Positions 59,302 to 64,000 of a DNA stretch of 64,000 nucleotides are shown here, in pieces (within the stretch, counting starts at the first letter, position 1; the number at the start of each line of letters is the position of its first letter). The notes under the pieces were generated by a model, which saw only the letters and a list, made by a program, of their open reading frames with translations, was not told the origin of the DNA and made no database searches. The stretch comes from Prevotella sp. (GTDB taxonomy: Bacteria; Bacteroidota; Bacteroidia; Bacteroidales; Bacteroidaceae), in the NCBI GenBank assembly GCA_017470345.1, contig JAFUEP010000025.1, forward strand, positions 1-64,000, in the 5' to 3' direction. A program made the position numbers and the translations under genes.

Positions 59302-60927
59302 TTATTTCTCAATCCTGAACCAGTCGGCGTCGATCCATCCGCGGTTGCCCCGCCGACCGCGACATTCGGCCACGTAGCCCACCTTGGCGCCGATCCATTT
59401 GCCCTCCTTCAGCGTGAAGGGCTCGCCGGCCTCGCGGAAGCGCTTGCCGTCGAGGCTGTAGGCGAAGTGGGCGGTGCCGTCGCTGACCTTCATGCGCAGA
59501 TAGATGTCGACGTAGATGGCCGGCGAATAGGGGATGGTGTCGCGGTCCGTTGGCTGCAGGGTTGCCAGGGTGCTGACGCTCTCGGGCTCTCCGGCCTCGG
59601 CGTCGATGCACGTCAGCCGTTGCAGCAGGAAGGCGTCGCCCATGCGGCGCACCACCAGGGCCGAATAGTCGCGTCCCATGGCGATGAGGCCGCCCAGCTG
59701 GTCGTCGTCCTTCGAGGCGAAACGCAGCTTCGTGGTGGCGGTGAAGCGGTCGGCCGGCGTCTTCTGCAGCAGCAGGTTGCCGGCGTCCCAGAGGTTGCGC
59801 ATCGAGTCGGCATCAGCCGTGTACAGGCGCAGACAGCCGTTGGCCGTGGGCATGCCCCACAGCTGGTCGTAGTTGGCGTGCCACTGCCATTGTAGGCCCA
59901 GCTCGGTGGTGTCGAACTCGTCGCTCTCCTGCGGGTTGCATATCGTGGTCGAGGCCGACTGCGGCTTGCGGTGTCGCATCACGGGCTCACCGCCGCTGCC
60001 CATCATGGGCCAGCCCGACGACCAGTCGACGGGTTGCAGATAGACCACGCGGCCGTAGGCCCCCTTGTCGTGGAAGTGCAGGAACCAGTCCTCGCCCTGC
60101 GGGGTGCTGACCCATGCGCCCTGATGCGGTCCGTTGACCGCGGAGCGGCCTTGCCACATCACCTTCTTCCACTCGTAGGGCCCATAGGGCGACCGCGAGC
60201 GCATGGCCAGTTGCCAGCCCATGGCCACGCCGCCGGCGGGACACAGGATCCAGTAGTAGCCCTGATGCTTATAAAACTTGGGGCCCTCGGTGGTGTGGTT
60301 CACCTGGCCGCCGTCGAAGACGATGCGGGGCTGGCCGATGGCACGTGTGCCGTCGGCCGACAGCTCGCGCACGGTGAGTACCGAGTTGAAGCCCGCCCGC
60401 GAGCCGGCCCATCCGTTCACCAGGTAGCACCGCCCGTCGTCGTCCCAGAGCGGGGTGGTGTCAATCATGCCCTTGCCGGCAATCACGCAGACGGGCTCCG
60501 ACCACGGGCCTTCCGCCCGCTTGGCCTTCACCATCATCACCCCCAGGTCGGGGTCGCCCCAGTAGATGTAGAACTCGCCGTCGTGATAGCGGATGGAGGG
60601 CGCCCAGACGCCCTTGCCGTGCTGTGGCCGGTCGTAGCGCTCGCGAGGCAGCTGCGTCGGCAGGGCGTGGCCGATGATGGTCCAGTTGACCAGGTCCTTC
60701 GAGTGCAGGATGGGCAGCCCTGGGATGCAGTTGAACGACGAGGCCGTCAGGTAATAGTCGTCGCCGACGGCGCACACGTCAGGGTCGCTGTAGTCGGCGT
60801 TGATGACGGGGTTCACGTAGGTGCCGTCGCCCTGGTCGGGGCACCATACCAGTGAGCGATATTGCGCTGCGGCCTGCGTGACGGCAGCCAGGGCCAGTGC
60901 CGCAGCAAGGAAAATGCTACTCTTCAT
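59302..60927 (-). CDS. GH43 glycoside hydrolase (second)
   Basis: The 541-residue secreted protein (MKSSIFLAAALALAAVTQAAAQ) has NADYSDPDVCAVGDDYYL (predicted base Asp48), IDTTPLWDDDGRCYLVNGW (modulator Asp) and HTTEGPKFYKHQGYY (predicted acid Glu). SAVNGPHQGAWVSTPQGEDW and a C-terminal sandwich (~345-541) are shared with the GH43 at 22413. Expected activity is beta-xylosidase or alpha-L-arabinofuranosidase. It is first in a two-gene unit with GH88, suggesting an arabino- or xylo-glycan carrying uronic acid. Confidence 0.9.
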   Translation of the reverse strand: MKSSIFLAAALALAAVTQAAAQYRSLVWCPDQGDGTYVNPVINADYSDPDVCAVGDDYYLTASSFNCIPGLPILHSKDLVNWTIIGHALPTQLPRERYDRPQHGKGVWAPSIRYHDGEFYIYWGDPDLGVMMVKAKRAEGPWSEPVCVIAGKGMIDTTPLWDDDGRCYLVNGWAGSRAGFNSVLTVRELSADGTRAIGQPRIVFDGGQVNHTTEGPKFYKHQGYYWILCPAGGVAMGWQLAMRSRSPYGPYEWKKVMWQGRSAVNGPHQGAWVSTPQGEDWFLHFHDKGAYGRVVYLQPVDWSSGWPMMGSGGEPVMRHRKPQSASTTICNPQESDEFDTTELGLQWQWHANYDQLWGMPTANGCLRLYTADADSMRNLWDAGNLLLQKTPADRFTATTKLRFASKDDDQLGGLIAMGRDYSALVVRRMGDAFLLQRLTCIDAEAGEPESVSTLATLQPTDRDTIPYSPAIYVDIYLRMKVSDGTAHFAYSLDGKRFREAGEPFTLKEGKWIGAKVGYVAECRGRRGNRGWIDADWFRIEK

Positions 60928-61027
60928 ATATTGTCAGACATTGTATATATATAATACGGCCAGCGTGGCGTGGGATACTTAAAGACCAGAATATTCAACG
61001 GCCCGGCAGAGCGATATTTCTTAGCTG

Positions 61028-61035
61028 CAAAAGTA
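61028..61035 (-). promoter_or_regulatory. -7 box of the GH43-GH88 unit
   Basis: The minus strand reads TACTTTTG, about 100 bp before the GH43 start. A TTTG-like element lies 16 bp upstream, which is short for the consensus. Confidence 0.4.
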
Positions 61036-61065
61036 CACTTTTAATTCTATTCAAAAGAATATTTT

Positions 61066-61099
61066 GCGCAAAATGTGACAATTTTGGCGCAAATTGTGA
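61066..61099. promoter_or_regulatory. Direct repeats at 21-bp spacing between GH43 and flavodoxin
   Basis: GCGCAAAATGTGA (61066-61078) and GCGCAAATTGTGA (61087-61099) differ by one base and start 21 bp apart. They lie between two divergent -7 boxes, a likely place for a regulator. Confidence 0.5.
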
Positions 61100-61123
61100 A
61101 ACTATAGTATGAGATAATTATCG

Positions 61124-61131
61124 TATCTTTG
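61124..61131 (+). promoter_or_regulatory. -7 box of the flavodoxin gene
   Basis: TATCTTTG matches TAnnTTTG and lies 28 bp before ATG 61160. There is no clear -33 element; the direct repeats upstream may substitute. Confidence 0.55.
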
Positions 61132-61159
61132 CAGCGTGAAACTCAAACAACTAACGGTC

Positions 61160-61759
61160 ATGAAAATCAAAAGTATCATCACAGCCGCCATGGCATTGCT
61201 CGTCTCGACCGCATGCAGCGGCGGCGCAAAACAGGAAACAGTCATGAACAAAGAAGGAAAGGCAATTGTAGTGTTCTTCTCGCATGCAGGAGACAACTAC
61301 GCAGTGGGAAACATCGTGGAGGGCAACACGAAGATCGTGGCCTACTACATCACGGAATTGACAGGGGCCGCGCAGTTCGAAATCGTCACCCATAAGTACG
61401 ACGGCATGGCCTACACGCCCCTCATCAAGTTGGCACAGGAGGAGACGAAGAACGGCGAACTGCCTGAGTATGAGGGCGACGTCGACCTGAGCCCCTACGA
61501 CACGGTGTTCATTGGCGGTCCCGTCTGGTGGGGCACCTATCCGCAGGTGATGTTCACCTTCTTCAAGAAGCACGCTGACGACCTGAAGGGCAAGACCGTC
61601 ATTCCTTTCACCACTCATGAGGGCTCCGGTCTGGCTAACTGCGTGGAGGACGTGAAGGACGCCTTCCCTGGTGCCAACGTCCGGAAAGGCTTCAGCATCT
61701 ATGGCCACGAGGTGCGCACGGAGAAGGCCAAGGTAGAGAAATGGCTGAATGGACTTTAA
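61160..61759 (+). CDS. Lipoprotein flavodoxin
   Basis: ATG 61160 gives MKIKSIITAAMALLVSTACS, a lipoprotein signal with Cys19; an in-frame GTG at 61136 is less likely. The mature part is a flavodoxin fold: AIVVFFSHAGDNYAVGNI (phosphate-binding loop region), YDTVFIGGPVWWGTYPQVM (flavin loop with Trp), TVIPFTTHEGSGLANCVED. It resembles the flavodoxin-like proteins common in gut bacteria that act on quinones or thiols. Export of a flavodoxin to the envelope is less usual. It is followed by hairpin repeat copy C. Confidence 0.85.
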   Translation: MKIKSIITAAMALLVSTACSGGAKQETVMNKEGKAIVVFFSHAGDNYAVGNIVEGNTKIVAYYITELTGAAQFEIVTHKYDGMAYTPLIKLAQEETKNGELPEYEGDVDLSPYDTVFIGGPVWWGTYPQVMFTFFKKHADDLKGKTVIPFTTHEGSGLANCVEDVKDAFPGANVRKGFSIYGHEVRTEKAKVEKWLNGL

Positions 61760-61780
61760 AGTTCATAAAGCTTTCAGACG

Positions 61781-61980
61781 ATTGCGAATATTCTTGACAA
61801 ACGCGGCTCGTCTGATGAAGAAGCGGTGCTTTTCGATGAGAGAAGTGCCGCTTTTCGACTCAAAAAGCACCGCTTCTCTCATCGAAAAGCACCGCTTCTT
61901 TTTACCGGTTTCGTAAATTGTCTGATTTTCAAGCTGCTACAGTTTTGCGCAAAAAGATTGCGAATTTTTCTTACAAAACA
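61781..61980 (+). repeat. Hairpin repeat element, copy C (200 bp)
   Basis: The ends ATTGCGAATATTCTTGACAA (61781-61800) and ATTGCGAATTTTTCTTACAA (61958-61977) are near-identical direct repeats. The core is a perfect 28-bp inverted repeat, 61818-61845 with 61873-61900, holding AAGAAGCGGTGCTTTTCGAT. It lies between the convergent flavodoxin and small lipoprotein genes. Confidence 0.88.
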
Positions 61981-62007
61981 TGCTCTCTAAGGTTGGTCAT
62001 AACGGCA

Positions 62008-62042
62008 CTCGGCCGGTCAGAGTAATGATCCGACCGGCCGAG
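62008..62042. terminator. GC-rich hairpin terminator between convergent genes
   Basis: CTCGGCCGGTC (62008-62018) pairs perfectly with GACCGGCCGAG (62032-62042) around a 13-base loop, followed on the plus strand by CGGTTTTG. Confidence 0.55.
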
Positions 62043-62096
62043 CGGTTTTGATGGGGTGGGGCGGGGGCCACGCCCCGGGATGAGCATGACGGCGAG

Positions 62097-62264
62097 TTAC
62101 TCCTCGCAGTCGGGACTGGTGATCTTGTCGAAGTTCTCCACGTCGGTCACGTTGTTGGCAAACCAGAGCTTGAAGCCCGGACCGTCACCAGCCGCTTGTG
62201 CCATATTGCTGCAAGCGGCGAGGGCCAACAAGGCCATTGTAATAACTTTTAATTTAGTATTCAT
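62097..62264 (-). CDS. Small secreted or lipoprotein, 55 residues
   Basis: From ATG 62264 the product is MNTKLKVITMALLALAACSN followed by MAQAAGDGPGFKLWFANNVT and a short acidic end (ITSPDCEE). The start has either a lipobox (LAAC, Cys18) or a signal peptidase I site after AQA. A longer frame begins at 62378, but its extra residues are not signal-like and overlap the promoter. The gene has its own promoter. Function not recognised. The 331-bp gap 62265-62595 holds this promoter and a GC-rich hairpin and nothing else recognised. Confidence 0.5.
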   Translation of the reverse strand: MNTKLKVITMALLALAACSNMAQAAGDGPGFKLWFANNVTDVENFDKITSPDCEE

Positions 62265-62313
62265 GCTGTGCGATATTATATTTTTGCGTTGTGAGTTGAC
62301 GCCATATAGCATG

Positions 62314-62344
62314 CAAATATACGTTATAATACGCACATACACAA
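62314..62344 (-). promoter_or_regulatory. Promoter of the small lipoprotein gene
   Basis: On the minus strand TTG (complement of 62342-62344), 20 bp, then TATATTTG (complement of 62314-62321). Confidence 0.55.
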
Positions 62345-62523
62345 GCGCCAAGACAATTTCGACGTTGTTTTCAGACAACTTCGTTGTTCAAAAAACGGTT
62401 TCGTGGTCGGTTGTAGACGGCTTCGTGGCAGATCTATCTTTTCAATCTTTGTAAATCAGAAATGATTGTGCAAGATAGTATTGTATGGTTACCATGTAAG
62501 AATAGCTTGGTATGATGAAGTTA

Positions 62524-62575
62524 CCGCCCCCTCCTCTTCTTACTGCCAAAGGGCCGCAAGAAAGGGAGGGGGCGG
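62524..62575. repeat. GC-rich inverted repeat after the HU gene
   Basis: CCGCCCCCTCC (62524-62534) and GGAGGGGGCGG (62565-62575) are perfect inverted repeats, with a T run on the plus strand at 62584-62591. It resembles the arm-like sequence at 41306 and sits just past the HU gene end, where it may stop transcription. Confidence 0.5.
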
Positions 62576-62595
62576 GGGAGGGCCGTTTTTTTTTC

Positions 62596-63219
62596 TTATT
62601 CGCTGAGCAGATAGACCTTGGCGCTGCGCCGACCCTGGGCGACGATGCCCGTCGAGGGGTCGTGGCTCAGACGGCGCAGCTCGCGCGTGGCCGTCGTGAG
62701 CGACAGGCCGGTCAGGGCCGCATAGTCGGCCGTGCGCATCAGCGCGTGCTCCCTCAGGTAGTCCTTGGCCAGGCGGATGCGCTCCTCGGGCGCATACTTC
62801 GAGCGCCTCAGCCGGCTGGCCTCGCCCCGCTCCAGCGAGCAGTAGCCGTCAGTCTCGGCTATCAGTTCCTTGTCGGCCCTGTAGCTCACGCCGCTGACGC
62901 CGATGCTGACGACGTTGCGCTGCGACTCGCCCGTCTCGAAGGCATCCTGCTCCTTGTCGGGGCGGACGCCCAGTCGGGGCTTGAACGTGCCCAGCCCGTC
63001 AATGGTGACGCTGTAGCCGTCGGCCATCTGCAGGGCCAGCTCATGACACACGTGGGTCAGCACGCCGACGACGGCGCTGCGCTGCATGCCGCCGTGGCGG
63101 GTGCACCGCTCGACGAACTCGTCGAACCCCATGTTGCGGTAGATCTGCATTCGGTAGTAGGCCTGCGTCGTGCCCTTGCCGTGCAGGTCGGTCATCTCCT
63201 GTTTGATATACTTTGCCAT
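62596..63219 (-). CDS. HU-HIG family histone-like DNA-binding protein
   Basis: The 207-residue protein has an HU-like fold in the first ~120 residues: YRMQIYRNMGFDEFVERCTR, VVGVLTHVCHELALQMADGY and SVTIDGLGTFKPRLGVRP, the strand-turn typical of the HU-HIG group in Bacteroidetes. The C-terminal third (EERIRLAKDYLREHALMRTA, LTGLSLTTATRELRRLSHDP) looks like a winged helix. It probably binds DNA as a dimer. The promoter is strong and preceded by a 21-bp periodic repeat array, which suggests autoregulation. Confidence 0.85.
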   Translation of the reverse strand: MAKYIKQEMTDLHGKGTTQAYYRMQIYRNMGFDEFVERCTRHGGMQRSAVVGVLTHVCHELALQMADGYSVTIDGLGTFKPRLGVRPDKEQDAFETGESQRNVVSIGVSGVSYRADKELIAETDGYCSLERGEASRLRRSKYAPEERIRLAKDYLREHALMRTADYAALTGLSLTTATRELRRLSHDPSTGIVAQGRRSAKVYLLSE

Positions 63220-63262
63220 TATCTTTCCTCCTCTTGTCTTTAAAGGTTAATTGAATCGCATA

Positions 63263-63293
63263 CAAAGGTACGAAAAATATCGGATAAAACAAA
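63263..63293 (-). promoter_or_regulatory. Promoter of the HU-HIG gene
   Basis: On the minus strand TTTG (complement of 63290-63293), 19 bp, then TACCTTTG (complement of 63263-63270): a full consensus match. Confidence 0.75.
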
Positions 63294-63296
63294 AAT

Positions 63297-63372
63297 CTCA
63301 GTGTGATTTTATTTCGTCACACTGAGATTTATTAAAAACACACTGAGATTTTAATTCGTCACACTGTGATTT
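63297..63372. repeat. 21-bp periodic repeat array upstream of the HU-HIG promoter
   Basis: CACACTGAG (63318), CACACTGAG (63339) and CACACTGTG (63360) start exactly 21 bp apart, each in the context TCACACTGAGATTTTAATTC or close to it. An inverted unit CTCAGTGTG (63297-63305) forms a hairpin with the first. The array directly abuts the -33 element of the HU gene. Confidence 0.75.
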
Positions 63373-63432
63373 TAGTTTTCCGTGCCGTATGGAATGATTG
63401 TCGGGACGGCCCGACAGACAAATGTCTCGTGC

Positions 63433-64000
63433 CTACTTTGGTGCCCTGTCGTGCCGCTGCGGCCGATGACGGCCATCATGGCGCTGGTCGGGCATCTGGT
63501 CGGGCAACTCGAGAATCTTGATGTTCTTGAAGCTGACGGCGTCGCCGTGGTCCTGCAGGAGGATGTAGCCCTCAGCCTGGTTGCCGAAGTTGGGCCAGTC
63601 GCGATATTTGCTGTAGGCCACGAGGGCGTCCCACTGCTGCGTGTTGCGCTCATATTCGAGCAGCTTCTCGCCGTTGAGCCAGTGCTCGACGTGGTTGCCG
63701 CGGACGATGACCATGGCCGTGTTGAACTTGTCGAAGACGAACGGCTTGTCTTCGCTGACGGGGATGAGGTCGTAGAGGGCCCCGAGCTTGCGGTTGCCCT
63801 TGACGCCGAGCTTGGCGTCAGGATGACGCTGGTCGTCGAGGATCTGGAACTCGCAGCCGATGGCCGAGCCGGCACCCTTGTTGAGGGTGGGGTCGACGAA
63901 GTACTTGATGCCGCTGTTGGCCCCCTCCGTGATCTTGAAGTCGACCTTGAGGATGAAGTTGCGCCAGGTGCGCGTGGTGACAATGTCGCCGCCGTTGGCG
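63433..64000 (-). CDS. DUF1080 (3-keto-disaccharide hydrolase family) protein, N-terminus cut by window edge
   Basis: The minus-strand frame is open to the window end. Visible residues include [72 protein letters not shown] and [20 protein letters not shown], the concanavalin-like DUF1080 domain. The family includes enzymes that hydrolyse 3-keto-glycosides, and is common in Bacteroidetes sugar loci. The end has a His/Arg-rich tail ([16 protein letters not shown]). The gap to the HU gene carries the periodic array. Confidence 0.88.
   Translation of the reverse strand, partial: ANGGDIVTTRTWRNFILKVDFKITEGANSGIKYFVDPTLNKGAGSAIGCEFQILDDQRHPDAKLGVKGNRKLGALYDLIPVSEDKPFVFDKFNTAMVIVRGNHVEHWLNGEKLLEYERNTQQWDALVAYSKYRDWPNFGNQAEGYILLQDHGDAVSFKNIKILELPDQMPDQRHDGRHRPQRHDRAPK

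Noticed and set aside
62265-62378. N-terminal extension of the small lipoprotein
   Set aside because: The extension lacks signal features and covers the gene's own promoter.
63297-63372. Possible CRISPR-like array
   Set aside because: Units are 9-13 bp with AT-rich near-constant spacers and one inverted unit; no cas genes are present. An operator array fits better.

Overview
The window reads as chromosome of a Bacteroidales bacterium, most likely a Prevotella-like member of Prevotellaceae. This rests on SusC/SusD pairs, a hybrid two-component regulator (HTCS), an HU-HIG type HU protein, lipoprotein-rich glycan enzymes, and promoters with the Bacteroidetes -7 box TAnnTTTG, some with a TTTG element 19-20 bp upstream. 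Coding DNA is GC-rich and intergenic DNA AT-rich. No tRNA, rRNA, CRISPR array or classical insertion sequence was seen. Both window edges cut genes.

Layout. 1-4.6 kb: the end of an Rpn/PD-(D/E)XK protein, a DUF3237 protein, an OhrR-like regulator with a ferritin-like and a PNPOx-like gene (oxidative-stress type operon), and an aldo/keto reductase. 5-18 kb: a glycan locus without SusC/D, made of an HTCS, two clan GH-D enzymes behind it, and a divergent GH36 alpha-galactosidase plus sialate O-acetylesterase. 18.2-29.3 kb (minus strand): GH95, GH2, GH43, an interrupted VCBS-repeat gene, GH3. 29.5-55.9 kb (plus strand): FAS1, SusC, SusD, FAS1, FAS1, SusC, SusD, VCBS, a double-domain esterase, VCBS, and a heparinase-II/III-like lyase. 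55.9-57.9 kb: ECF sigma factor and cognate membrane protein. 58-61 kb: GH43 and GH88. 61-64 kb: a lipoprotein flavodoxin, a small lipoprotein, an HU-HIG protein and a cut DUF1080 gene.

How it works together. Two SusC/SusD transporters with three FAS1 surface lipoproteins probably capture an acetylated, branched plant glycan. GH95, GH2, GH43, GH3, GH36, GH88, the lyase and the esterases would remove side chains, acetyl groups and uronic-acid ends. The substrate cannot be fixed from sequence alone.

The most unusual content is repetitive. (1) Three ~170-bp elements with ~31-bp terminal inverted repeats sit in the SusCD operon. Each supplies the start codon and lipoprotein signal peptide of the gene behind it, one supplies the stop codon of the gene before it, and arm-like pieces lie in frame inside the second SusC gene. 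(2) Three ~197-200-bp hairpin elements, built on an AAGCGGTGCTTTT core between shared end sequences, each lie between convergent genes. (3) Two operator-like arrays have exact 21- or 22-bp periodicity, and a third site has two repeats 21 bp apart. (4) An ATGTCGCA motif recurs upstream of glycan genes.
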